The position numbers and the translations under genes are program-made. 64,000 nucleotides of DNA. Origin: CAZXFA01 sp964640085 (lineage in GTDB: Bacteria; Actinomycetota; UBA4738; HRBIN12). Positions 40,715 through 49,008 of the stretch are shown here, piece after piece; the stretch's first letter is position 1; each line of letters opens with the position of its first letter. A model generated the notes under the pieces. The model ran no database searches and was not told the origin of the DNA. It saw only the letters and a program-made list of their open reading frames with translations. Location of the stretch: assembly GCA_964640085.1 (NCBI GenBank), contig CAZXFA010000010.1, positions 1-64,000 on the forward strand. Reading direction: 5' to 3'.

Positions 40715-43339
40715 ATGCGCTTGAATCCGGAGTCCGTCGCCAGGTCCAGCAGCCGGCGCCCGTGGGTGACGATCGGTGTCTGGTTCGTGCTCATCGTGAC
40801 CGGGGGCTTCGCCTCTGCTCGGTTCCTGGGCGATGCCCTGACCCAGGACATCGAGTTCACCAACCGGCCCGAGTCCGTGCACGCCCAGGAGATCCTCGAC
40901 GAGGCGTTCCCCGGCTCCGACCAGGGGAACGACACCGTGTTCTTCCTCGTCGGCTCGGAACAGGTCCCGGCGAGCGATCCCTCCTTCCAGGAGCGGGTGA
41001 CCGAGCTCGAGGCCGACCTCGTCGCTCTGGGGGACGAGGTGGTCGCCGGCCCTCCGACCTCCTACCTGGACGTGCAGGCGCAGGCCGAGTCCCTGTTCAC
41101 CCCGGACGGGCGCGGGGCACTCCTGGCCCTGCAGATGAACGGTGACGCCGCGGCCACGCTCGCGGCCGCCGGTGAGGCCGCCGCGGCCGCCGCCCCCGAG
41201 GGCTTCTCCGCGTCGGCGCTCACGCTCCCGGAGTACGCGCAGATCGTGGGCGGCGGCTCGGGGGAGGCTCCGGCCGACCCGCCCGAGGGCTTCGTACTGG
41301 TCAGCAGCCCGAGCCTCGGCGTCACGGCCCGGTCCTTCCAGGAGGCGGTGGCCACCGTGCAGGATGCGGTCGTGCAGGCCGTGGGCCCGTCGCTGAACGG
41401 TCCGCCCGCGAGCGGCTACGACCTCCAGGGCCGGGCGAGCGGCCTCGTGTCGCAGGACGGCATGTACGCGCTGATCCCCGTCCCGCTCGCCGACAGCACC
41501 GACACGATCGTCGAGCAGATCCGCGAGGTGGCGAACGAGCGGACGGGCGAGGGATTCACGGTGCAGGTGGCCGGGAACCCCACGCTGTTCGCCGACTTCA
41601 CCAAGCTCGCGGAGGAGGACCTACGCCGCGGCGAGGGTATCGGGCTGGGGATCGCGCTGATCGTCCTGATCGTCGTCTTCGCCTCGGTGGTCGCGGCCGT
41701 CGTGCCCATCGTGCTGGCGATCTTCGCGATCGCGGTGGCGCTCGGACTCGTGACACTGATCGGTCAGCTCGTCGACTTCAACCTGTTCGTCACGAACATG
41801 GTCTCGATGATCGGGCTCGCGGTGGGGATCGACTACTCGTTGTTCATCGTGTCCCGGTACCGGGAGGAGCGGAAGAAGGGCCGGGTGAAGCTCGAGGCGA
41901 TCGGTGCGGCCGGCGCCACCGCCAACCGGGCCGTCTTCTTCAGCGGGATGACAGTGGTCCTCGCCCTGCTCGGCATGTTCATCATCCCGACCACGATCTT
42001 CCGCAGCCTGGCCAGCGGCGCGATCCTGGTCACCCTCGTTTCGATCGCGGCTTCGATGACGTTGCTGCCGGCGCTGCTGAGCGTCCTCGGCGACCGCATC
42101 AACTGGCCCCGACTCTCCCGCCGGGCGCGCCTGGACAGCGGGCACGACCCGAAGGGCGGTATCTGGGACCGGCTGGCGCGCGGCGTCATGGCGCGCCCGG
42201 TCGCGTTCCTCACGGTGGGCGTGCTGGTGCTCGGCGGACTGGCCTCCTTCTACTTCCAGATGGAGCGCGGGACGTCGCAGAACGTCAGCCAGCTCCCGGA
42301 CGAGTTCGAGTCCAAGGAAGCGTTCCTCACGCTCCAGCGCGAGTTCGCCGGCGGCACCTCCGACCCGGTCAAGGTCGTCGTCCAGGGCGAGGTGAACGAC
42401 CCGGAGGTCCAGACGGCCGTCTCGGATCTCCAGGGCGCGATCGCCGGTTACCCCGAGTTCGCTGAGACCACCCAGGTCTCGCAGTCGATCGACGGGCAGA
42501 CCCTGCTCCTCGAGGCCTACTTCCAGGGTGACCCGTCCGCCGACGCCGCGTTCCAGGCGATCCGAGACCTCCGGGCCGAGCTGGTCCCGACCGCCTTCGC
42601 CGGGATCGGCGGAGCCGAGGTGCTGGTCGGCGGGAACACGGCGTTCTTCACCGACTTCCTGTCCGTCGCGGACCAGTACCAGTGGGTCGTGCTGGCGTTC
42701 GTGCTCGGGCTGTCCTTCATGCTGCTGACGGTGGTGTTCCGGTCGATCGTGGTGCCGATCAAGGCGATCCTCCTGAACCTGCTCTCGGTCGGCGCGGCCT
42801 ACGGGGCGGTCACGCTCGTGTTCCAGCGGGGCGTGGGCATCTCGATCTTCAACGACATCCTCCAGTTCCGGTTCGAGCGGGTGGACTCGATCGAGGCCTG
42901 GCTGCCGTTGTTCCTGTTCTCGGTCCTGTTCGGGCTCTCGATGGACTACCACCTCTTCCTGCTCACGCGGATCCGCGAGGAGTACGACAAGACGGGGGAC
43001 AACACGGAGGCGGTTGCCTACGGTCTGCGGACGACGGCCGGGATCATCACCGGGGCGGCGCTGATCATGGTCGCGGTGTTCACCGCCTTCGCCTCCGGCC
43101 GGATCGGCGCCTTCCAGCAGATGGGCTTCGGTCTGGCCGTGGCGGTGTTCATGGACGCCACCATCGTGCGTTCGATCCTGGTGCCGGCGTCGATGCGGCT
43201 GCTGGGCGACCTGAACTGGTACCTCCCGCGGTGGCTGCGGTGGCTGCCCGAGCTCAACGTCGAGGGCGCCGCGCCGGGACGCGAGCCGGCGGTGCCCGCG
43301 CCGGAGCCCGAGCCCGTCCTGGTGCGTGACGACGGCTGA
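40715..43339 (+). CDS. MMPL/RND family exporter
   Basis: An 874-residue membrane protein with two repeats, each of a TM helix, a large outside domain and five TM helices. Typical stretches are WVTIGVWFVLIVTGGFASAR, GLAVGIDYSLFIVSRYREER, LFGLSMDYHLFLLTRIREEY and FGLAVAVFMDATIVRSILVP, with the proton-relay Asp-Tyr pairs in TM4 and TM10. It belongs to the MmpL/HpnN-type group exporting lipids or drugs. The adjacent TetR gene and operator suggest inducible export. A strong terminator follows. Ribosome site GGGGAGAG. Confidence 0.93.
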   Translation: MRLNPESVARSSSRRPWVTIGVWFVLIVTGGFASARFLGDALTQDIEFTNRPESVHAQEILDEAFPGSDQGNDTVFFLVGSEQVPASDPSFQERVTELEADLVALGDEVVAGPPTSYLDVQAQAESLFTPDGRGALLALQMNGDAAATLAAAGEAAAAAAPEGFSASALTLPEYAQIVGGGSGEAPADPPEGFVLVSSPSLGVTARSFQEAVATVQDAVVQAVGPSLNGPPASGYDLQGRASGLVSQDGMYALIPVPLADSTDTIVEQIREVANERTGEGFTVQVAGNPTLFADFTKLAEEDLRRGEGIGLGIALIVLIVVFASVVAAVVPIVLAIFAIAVALGLVTLIGQLVDFNLFVTNMVSMIGLAVGIDYSLFIVSRYREERKKGRVKLEAIGAAGATANRAVFFSGMTVVLALLGMFIIPTTIFRSLASGAILVTLVSIAASMTLLPALLSVLGDRINWPRLSRRARLDSGHDPKGGIWDRLARGVMARPVAFLTVGVLVLGGLASFYFQMERGTSQNVSQLPDEFESKEAFLTLQREFAGGTSDPVKVVVQGEVNDPEVQTAVSDLQGAIAGYPEFAETTQVSQSIDGQTLLLEAYFQGDPSADAAFQAIRDLRAELVPTAFAGIGGAEVLVGGNTAFFTDFLSVADQYQWVVLAFVLGLSFMLLTVVFRSIVVPIKAILLNLLSVGAAYGAVTLVFQRGVGISIFNDILQFRFERVDSIEAWLPLFLFSVLFGLSMDYHLFLLTRIREEYDKTGDNTEAVAYGLRTTAGIITGAALIMVAVFTAFASGRIGAFQQMGFGLAVAVFMDATIVRSILVPASMRLLGDLNWYLPRWLRWLPELNVEGAAPGREPAVPAPEPEPVLVRDDG

Positions 43340-43365
43340 GGCGGCGATCGCCTGCGGCCCAAACA

Positions 43366-43395
43366 GAACGGGGGCTCCGTGTGGAGCCCCCGTTC
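43366..43395 (+). terminator. Terminator after the MMPL gene
   Basis: A perfect 13-bp stem (43366-43378 with 43383-43395) and a GTGT loop, followed by GGTTCCTTG. Confidence 0.85.
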
Positions 43396-43405
43396 GGTTC
43401 CTTGA

Positions 43406-43411
43406 TAGGGT
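43406..43411 (+). promoter_or_regulatory. -10 element TAGGGT
   Basis: TAGGGT lies 9 nt before ATG 43421 and directly after the terminator; transcription would start at or 1-2 nt before the ATG. Confidence 0.45.
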
Positions 43412-43420
43412 CCGACCGCG

Positions 43421-44356
43421 ATGGAGGAGGGACTCGACCTCGAGCTCCAGCAGGAGCGCGATGCCCTGCGACAGGCGCTCGGCAGGGTCGGGGTGTGGAG
43501 CTTCGCGCTGGAGTCGATGACCGCCGCCGAGGAGCGCGAGGTGGCGGCCGAGATCGAGTCGCTCGGCTACGGGGCGATCTGGTTCCCGGAAGCCGTCGAG
43601 AGCCGTGAGGTCTTCAGCCACGCGGGATGGCTCCTGTCCTCGACTGGGCGGGTGGTGATCGCGAGTGGGATCGCGAACATCTGGGCCCGCGACCCGGTCG
43701 CGATGGCCAGCGGGTGGCGCATGCTGACCGATGCCTTCCCGCGGAGGTTCCTGCTCGGGATCGGCGTGAGCCATGCCGGCTCCGTCGCCAGGCGAGGGGG
43801 TACCTACGAGCGCCCGGTGGCCACGATGCGCGCGTACCTGGACGCCATGGACCGCGCGGCTTCCTCGGCTCCCGAGCCGGAGACCGCGCCCTGGTCGGTC
43901 CTGGCCGCGCTGGGCCCGCGGATGCTCGGGCTGGCGGCGGACCGAACGCTGGGCGCGCATCCCTACTTCGTGCCGGTGGAGCACACGGCGTTCGCGCGCA
44001 AGCGGCTGGGCCCCGGCCCGGTGCTCGCCGTGGAGCAAACCGTGGTGCTCGAGAGCGATCAGGTCCGGGCCCGGCGATCGGCCCGAGCGTTCGCGCGGGA
44101 CTACCTCGACACCCCGAACTACGCGAACAACCTCAGGCGGATGGGGTGGACCGGCCCCGACATCGCCGGCGAGGGGAGCGATGCGCTGATCGACGCCGTG
44201 GTCGCGTGGGGGGACGTAGATCGGATCGCGGTCCGCATACGGCAGCATCTCGAGGCGGGGGCCGACCACGTCTGCGTGCAGGTCGTTTCGGAGGACGAGA
44301 CCGACCCGTGCCTCGAGCAGCTCCGCGCCCTCGCGTCGGCGGTCCTGGAGCTCTAA
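43421..44356 (+). CDS. LLM class F420-dependent oxidoreductase
   Basis: A 311-residue luciferase-like monooxygenase-type TIM barrel: GVWSFALESM, ESLGYGAIWFPEAVESREVF, RVVIASGIANIWARDPVAMA, RFLLGIGVSHAG and GAHPYFVPVEHTAFAR. The order matches the actinobacterial F420 subgroup I know as TIGR03620. It probably uses reduced F420 or FMN; the substrate is unknown. Its stop codon overlaps the alkD stop on the other strand. Confidence 0.88.
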   Translation: MEEGLDLELQQERDALRQALGRVGVWSFALESMTAAEEREVAAEIESLGYGAIWFPEAVESREVFSHAGWLLSSTGRVVIASGIANIWARDPVAMASGWRMLTDAFPRRFLLGIGVSHAGSVARRGGTYERPVATMRAYLDAMDRAASSAPEPETAPWSVLAALGPRMLGLAADRTLGAHPYFVPVEHTAFARKRLGPGPVLAVEQTVVLESDQVRARRSARAFARDYLDTPNYANNLRRMGWTGPDIAGEGSDALIDAVVAWGDVDRIAVRIRQHLEAGADHVCVQVVSEDETDPCLEQLRALASAVLEL

Positions 44357-45051
44357 TCCCGCGAGAGGCGCTCCACGACCCGTTGGCTCCGGAGCTCGCG
44401 CAGGACGTCCCGCGCGACCCACCTCGCCGAGCGATCCTCGACCGCGCCGATCTGCTCGGCCGTCGCGATCGCTCGCTGATGAAGGTGTGGACCCCGCTTG
44501 CCGATCTGGCGGAGCGCCCAGCTGGTTGCCTTCCTCACCGGGTTCCGTTCGTCGGTCGCAGCCGCGGCGATCGACGGGAGCAGGCGCTCGAACCGCTCGT
44601 CGGGTTCGTTCTTCGCGTGCACGGCAAGGCAGGCCATCAACGCCAGACCGGCCCGGCGCACGAACGGCTCCGACCGTGCGCTCCACTCGATCGCCTTGTC
44701 GAACGCGGACGGCGTGCGGTCGAACAGGTTCGCGCAGACCTGGTCGCATAGGTCCCAGGAATCGAAGTCCGCGACCCAGGCCTCCATCTGCGCCTCCGTG
44801 ACCTGCTCGGGGTCCTCGACGATGCTCGCGAGGATCCGCGCCTCGTGGATCCCGGTGACCCAGAGGCTCTCGGCGAGCCCGTGGTCGCGGCGGTACGGGC
44901 GCGCGAGCTGCCGGAGCTCGGTCACGGTGACGCCGAGGGCGTCGTCCGTCCGGATCCCGTACCGGGCCATCCCCTCCAGACGCGTCGGGTCGGCGGCGGC
45001 CCGCAGCCGTTCCAGCACCTCGCTGAGGTGCGGCTCGACGTCGCTCGCCAT
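44353..45051 (-). CDS. DNA alkylation repair protein (AlkD-like)
   Basis: A 232-residue helical-repeat (HEAT-like) protein. AlkD family marks are RYGIRTDDALGVTVTELRQL, ADFDSWDLCDQVCANLFDRT, WSARSEPFVRRAGLALMACL and RNPVRKATSWALRQIGKRG. AlkD is a glycosylase that removes positively charged alkylated bases such as 7-methylguanine without flipping them. The catalytic Trp and Asp positions (SWDLCD) are present. It is convergent with the LLM gene, with overlapping stops. Confidence 0.92.
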   Translation of the reverse strand: MASDVEPHLSEVLERLRAAADPTRLEGMARYGIRTDDALGVTVTELRQLARPYRRDHGLAESLWVTGIHEARILASIVEDPEQVTEAQMEAWVADFDSWDLCDQVCANLFDRTPSAFDKAIEWSARSEPFVRRAGLALMACLAVHAKNEPDERFERLLPSIAAAATDERNPVRKATSWALRQIGKRGPHLHQRAIATAEQIGAVEDRSARWVARDVLRELRSQRVVERLSRD

Positions 45052-45173
45052 GCTCGCATCGTCGCACGCGTCGACGTCTGCGAATATCGCGGCGTGGTCC
45101 GCACCGCCGGTCCGCTGCTCGTAGCCTGGTTCGCCATCGCGACCTCCATGGGTGGTGTCGCAGGCGTCGCGCG

Positions 45174-46430
45174 ATGGGCGTCCCCGAGCCCGGCAGGAGC
45201 TACTGGCTCCCGGAGGCGCTGGATCGCGAGAGAGGCGATCCCTTCCCGCCGCTCATCGGTCGATGGATCCCCGACGCGTGCATCGTGGGCGGTGGGTTCC
45301 GCCGGGCTGTGGACCGCGGTCGAGCTAACCGAACGGGAGCCGTCGCCCCGGATCGCCCTGCTCGAGGCCGATACCTGCGGCGGGGACGCGAGTGGGCGCA
45401 ACGGCGGGTTCTTCTCGGCCTCGTCGTGGGACTGCCCGGGCTCTGCGGCCTGTACGGCGAGGAGGCCGGTGTGCGGTACGCGTTGGCCCTCGCCGGCGAG
45501 GTGTGGGCGGCGGGCGAGTGGTGCCGGCGACACGGGGTCGATGCCTGGTTCCACGGGGGCGGCGTCCCGGCCCTCGGCGTTCGGATGATGGCCCTGACGG
45601 CCGATGAGGTCCGGGGGTACGCGGATCCGCCGGGGGCGATCCGCGGCGCGTTCTCCACGGACAGCGCCACGGTCCAGCCGGCCCGGCTCGCCCGTGGCCT
45701 CCGCCGCGTTGCCCTCGAGCGCGGGGTACGGATCTTCGAGGACACGAGGGTGCGTCGGGTCGAGAGCGGGCGACGACCTGTCGTCCGGACCGAGGGCGGT
45801 GCGATTCGAGCCGAGGGCGTGGTCCTCACGCTCGGGATGGGCGAACGGTTGGCCGGGCTTCCGCCGGAGCTTCGGCACGATCGCCGACTTCATGGTGGTG
45901 ACCGAGCCCATCCCCGACCGGCTCGGGGACATCGGGTGGAGGACCCACGTCGGGATCGTGGACGGGCGGAAGCTTCTCTACTACCTGCGCCGGACCGAGG
46001 ACGACCGTGTCGCCATCGGAGAGGGGACGACGGGGGTCGTCTTCGGCGCGCGGGCCTCGGGGAACGGGGCGACCCGGGATCACCGCGCGGCCGAGGTGGC
46101 CGCCTCCGGGCTGGCCTGGTCGTCCGCCCGGCTCCGGGGTGTGCGGTTCACCCCCGCCTGGGGCGGGCCGATCGACCACAACGGTGTCGTTCACGCCCTT
46201 TTCGTGGGCGCCCCGACCAGGCGTGTTCGTGGGTCTGGGTTCTCGGGCCACGGTCTCACACGGACCAAGCTGGGAGACGGATCCTCGCCTCCCTCGCGCT
46301 CGGCACCATGGATCGGTGGAGCTCGATGCCGGCGGTTGGGCCGGAGGTGGCGAAGGGCCCGCCGGAGCCACTGCGCTGGCCGCTCGTGCGTACCGCCGTC
46401 TGGGCCCTGGAGTCGGGGGCGGGAGTCGCA
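45174..46430 (+). pseudogene. FAD-dependent oxidoreductase (DAO family), broken by several frameshifts
   Basis: Starting MGVPEPGRSYWLPEALD at 45174, the frame reaches DACIVGGG and then shifts at about 45297 to SAGLWTAVELTEREPSPRIA and SGRNGGFFSASSWD. It shifts back near 45430 (LCGLYGEEAGVRYALALAGE), again near 45880 (FMVVTEPIPDRLGDIGWRTH to AWGGPIDHNGV) and at least twice more (GFSGHGLTRTKLG, then RRILASLALGTMDRW). Joined, these form a complete glycine-oxidase/DAO-like flavoenzyme of ~440 residues. Neighbouring genes are intact, so decay is likelier than poor sequence, but assembly error cannot be excluded. Confidence 0.75.
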
Positions 46431-46520
46431 GCGGCGCCGACGGGCCGTGGTGCGATCGGTGGTCGGGGGCGCGCCCATCGCCTACCGGGACCGCCTGGTG
46501 CGGACCGGTGCGGGCGTCCG

Positions 46521-46802
46521 CTAGTCCGAGCCCTCCCCGAGCTCCCGACGGCCCTGGCCCTGTTCATCGGGGGCCACGTCGACGTCGTAGGCGTCGCGTC
46601 GTCGGCGTCCGGCCTCGGCCCGTCTGCGCAGGTCGCGCTGCCAGGCGTCCACGCCCGATCGGACGTACCAGACCGCTATCGCGGTCAGCACCACGACCGC
46701 GAGGATCACGGAGAGCACCAGGACCAGGGCGACCTTCAGGACCGCGCCGAGGACCCCGAAGAGCGCCGCGAGCAGCAGCAGGATCAGGATGAACGTGCCC
46801 AC
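46521..46802 (-). CDS. Small membrane protein with basic tail
   Basis: A 93-residue protein with two almost continuous N-terminal TM helices (ILILLLLAALFGVLGAVLKV and LVLSVILAVVVLTAIAVWYV), then a charged cytosolic tail (WQRDLRRRAEAGRRRRD and an acidic end). Family unknown. GTG 46802 is backed by TAGGAT 6 nt upstream (46809-46814), a leaderless start. It stands intact between two pseudogenes. Confidence 0.65.
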   Translation of the reverse strand: MGTFILILLLLAALFGVLGAVLKVALVLVLSVILAVVVLTAIAVWYVRSGVDAWQRDLRRRAEAGRRRRDAYDVDVAPDEQGQGRRELGEGSD

Positions 46803-46806
46803 CCGG

Positions 46807-47135
46807 TCATCCTACGAGCGTCCGCGCGAACCGTGCGATCCGGTTCGCGACCGCTACCGGCCGCTGGGGCGGGACGTCGTGGATCCCCTCGATGCACTCG
46901 AAGCGCACCGCCCCGCCGATCGCCCGCACGCGGGAGGCGGCGCGCTCCTTCTCTTCCCGGAACCCGGCCGAGTCGGGAACCGTGTCCCGCGAACGCGGGG
47001 CCGGCACGAGCGTCGGCACCCGACCCGCTCGAGGAGCTGGGGCGTGTCCTGCTCCCACAGGGCGGGCAGGATGCGAAGGTGGTTCGCGCGGGACAGGCGG
47101 GGATCGATGGTTCCATGCCGATCCACGCGCCCCAA
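46807..47135 (-). pseudogene. Alpha/beta hydrolase, C-terminal fragment with frameshift
   Basis: One minus-strand frame gives GRVDRHGTIDPRLSRANHLR and ILPALWEQDTPQLLERV (about 47130-47030). After a shift, another gives VPTLVPAPR and RVRAIGGAVRFECIEGIHDV plus PPQRPVAVANRIARFA (about 47025-46807). Together they match the lid and the C-terminal His region (GIHDVPPQRP) of an alpha/beta hydrolase. The N-terminal two thirds with the nucleophile are missing. An in-frame open stretch with a stop continues upstream to about 47280 without a family resemblance. Confidence 0.6.
46809..46814 (-). promoter_or_regulatory. Leaderless-type -10 (TAGGAT)
   Basis: TAGGAT on the minus strand ends 6 nt before GTG 46802. 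Confidence 0.5.
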
Positions 47136-47384
47136 CGAGTTGACATACTCCCACCCGTTGGCGGGTCAGTGGACTCCATCGCGCATCGCGACGTCATGCT
47201 GTTGGTACCACTGGAGCTTGGAGTTCCAGCCATTCGTCGAATACTCAACGAGCGCATGAACGTGGATCGGCGAATCTCAGCCCTCGGCTTCCTCACGCCT
47301 GCAGCGGTGCCAGCCGGCGGAGGTCACGGCCGCGGCGCTGGGTGGGGTCCGTGCAGGCGTGACGGCTAGTATCGACCCTAAGAC

Positions 47385-48113
47385 ATGAGCGGAGCGATGG
47401 ACACCGTCATCGCGCCCGCCGGTCGGTCCGGCGGGCGCACGGACCGCTGGCTCGTGGCCGCGGTGCTCGCAGCGTTCGTCACGCTGGCCTTGCTTGCGGC
47501 GTTCGCCCAGAGCTTCCTCCTGCGGGTGGACGAACCAGTGCAGCGATGGGTCATCTCCGTTCGCCGCGGGTGGCTCAACGACCTCATGATCGGGGTGTCC
47601 TGGCTCGGAACTCGGTACGTGATCGGCGGACTGCTGGCCATCGTGACGATATGGTCCCTCGTCACCGGGCGGTGCCGCAGAGCCGTACTGGTGCTCCTCG
47701 TCGCCTTCGCTCTGAACCCTCTCCTCGAATGGTCGTTGAAGGCGCTCGTCGACCGCCCGCGACCCGGCCTCCTGCTTCTCGGGCGGGGTCGAGGCCCCTC
47801 CTTCCCGAGTGGTCACGTGCTCGCCGCCTCCGGCTTCTACGCGATGCTGCCCGCCCTGATCCCTTGGGACGTGGATCGCTGGCGCAGCTTGGGCGTTGCG
47901 ATCGTGGGCGCCGGTGTCGTGTTGGCCGTGGCCTTCTCACGCGTCTACATGGGGGTGCATTGGGCCAGCGACGTGGTCGGGGGGCTCCTGGTGGGCACCA
48001 TCGCGGTCGTCGCCACGTACCGCGCTCTCGACGGTCACCGCATCGCGGCCTGCCGATGCCGCGCCGGCTGGCCCGCCCATCATCTCCCGGTGCCCTCCAG
48101 CCGCTGGCGATAG
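47385..48113 (+). CDS. PAP2-family membrane phosphatase
   Basis: A 242-residue protein with about six TM helices and the three phosphatase motifs: K-A-L-V-D-R-P-R-P, the PSGH motif (GPSFPSGHVLAASGFY) and SRVYMGVHWASDVVGG. It removes phosphate from lipid phosphates such as undecaprenyl or phosphatidyl pyrophosphate at the outer membrane face. The start is ATG 47385 or 47397; TAGTAT (47367-47372) is a probable -10. The end overlaps the convergent gene at 48080 by 34 bases. Confidence 0.9.
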   Translation: MSGAMDTVIAPAGRSGGRTDRWLVAAVLAAFVTLALLAAFAQSFLLRVDEPVQRWVISVRRGWLNDLMIGVSWLGTRYVIGGLLAIVTIWSLVTGRCRRAVLVLLVAFALNPLLEWSLKALVDRPRPGLLLLGRGRGPSFPSGHVLAASGFYAMLPALIPWDVDRWRSLGVAIVGAGVVLAVAFSRVYMGVHWASDVVGGLLVGTIAVVATYRALDGHRIAACRCRAGWPAHHLPVPSSRWR

Positions 48114-48448
48114 GCGGCCACCGCCCGCTCGGCCAACCGAGAGGGCGACTCGTTCGCCTGCTCCGACTCCCGCTGCAGCCACTCGAAGAGATCCTGCCGC
48201 AGTCGGACGTGCCCGCTCCTGTCCGCTTGCCGGCGCGACAGCAGGACGTACAGGAGGACCACCAGCCCGATGATGAACAGCACGGCGACCAGGATCGCCC
48301 GGGCGAACGGATCGCCGTGCCAGATCATGACCGACTGCGTGGGGCTGCCCGATGGGACCCGGAAGGCGCGCCACAGGTAGATGAAGATGTACGCGCCCGT
48401 GTAGAGGAGGAACGCCGCAAGGACGACCAAGGACAGCGTGCGCTTCAT
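48080..48448 (-). CDS. Membrane protein with ribbon-helix-helix-like C-terminus
   Basis: A 122-residue protein. Two TM helices (LSLVVLAAFLLYTGAYIFIY and AILVAVLFIIGLVVLLYVLL) flank a short outer loop. The cytosolic tail SGHVRLRQDLFEWLQRESEQ followed by ESPSRLAERAVAAYRQRL looks like the strand-helix-helix of an Arc/CopG fold. A membrane-tethered DNA- or protein-binding domain is suggested, not proved. It is the last gene of a four-gene overlapping operon; its ATG overlaps the stop of the 48445 gene. Confidence 0.65.
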   Translation of the reverse strand: MKRTLSLVVLAAFLLYTGAYIFIYLWRAFRVPSGSPTQSVMIWHGDPFARAILVAVLFIIGLVVLLYVLLSRRQADRSGHVRLRQDLFEWLQRESEQANESPSRLAERAVAAYRQRLEGTGR

Positions 48449-49008
48449 CGGACGCTCCTATCTTCGAGCCACGGGACGAGAGCCATGGCGCGCTCTCGCG
48501 CATCCTCGGGAGGCGGCATGAGACGACCCAGCCATGTCGAACGCGCCAGCCGGAGCACGGGGTCAGGGGCGCGTTCGTGGAGGACCGCGAAGACGAGCGA
48601 CAGCCCGCCCACCGCGGCAAGGGGCACATCGGCCGCAACCGCAAGGGCGATCACCCACGGGTTCTCGTGCAGCGTGGCCCCCGCGTCGGCGAAGACACGG
48701 AACCCGGCGCTCGTTACGAGCACGCCGAGGATGGCAGCCAGGGCCCCGAGGCACGCGTAGGTCCACCGCGATCGCAGGCGGCGTGGCGGCGCCTCACGTT
48801 CGGGAACGACATACCCGGCGGCGCGTGCCGCTCCCGCGACGACGTAGTGGATGGCTTCGGCCACCGCGATCCGGCGACGCACACCTCGGTTGGGAGCGGC
48901 CCGTTTGATCCCGTCACTCACCAGGATGGCCGCGGAAAGGAGGATCCCAGCTCCCATCAGTCCGGGCACGAAGACCGCCTGGGTCACCGAACCCTCGCCC
49001 CCGTTCAC
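48445..49008 (-). CDS. Multi-pass membrane protein of unknown function
   Basis: A 187-residue protein with three to four TM helices (AVFVPGLMGAGILLSAAILV, YACLGALAAILGVLVTSAGF, VIALAVAADVPLAAVGGLSL) and cytosolic basic loops (RRIAVAEAIHYVVAGAARAA). No family recognised. GTG 49008 overlaps the stop of the PEP-synthase-like gene (GTGA) and has a GGAGGAGG site, so it is made in fixed ratio with that enzyme. Probably a membrane partner of the operon. Confidence 0.7.
   Translation of the reverse strand: MNGGEGSVTQAVFVPGLMGAGILLSAAILVSDGIKRAAPNRGVRRRIAVAEAIHYVVAGAARAAGYVVPEREAPPRRLRSRWTYACLGALAAILGVLVTSAGFRVFADAGATLHENPWVIALAVAADVPLAAVGGLSLVFAVLHERAPDPVLRLARSTWLGRLMPPPEDARERAMALVPWLEDRSVR

Noticed and set aside
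41621..45067. A 1,148-codon open frame on the minus strand
   Set aside because: It lies antisense to the MMPL and LLM genes, is rich in Arg, His, Asp and Gln, and shows no domain. Long antisense frames are normal at this GC content.
47139..47175. TTGACA at 47139 as a promoter for the PAP2 gene
   Set aside because: No -10 is found at 16-18 bp, and it is over 200 bp from the gene; TAGTAT at 47367 is a better candidate.
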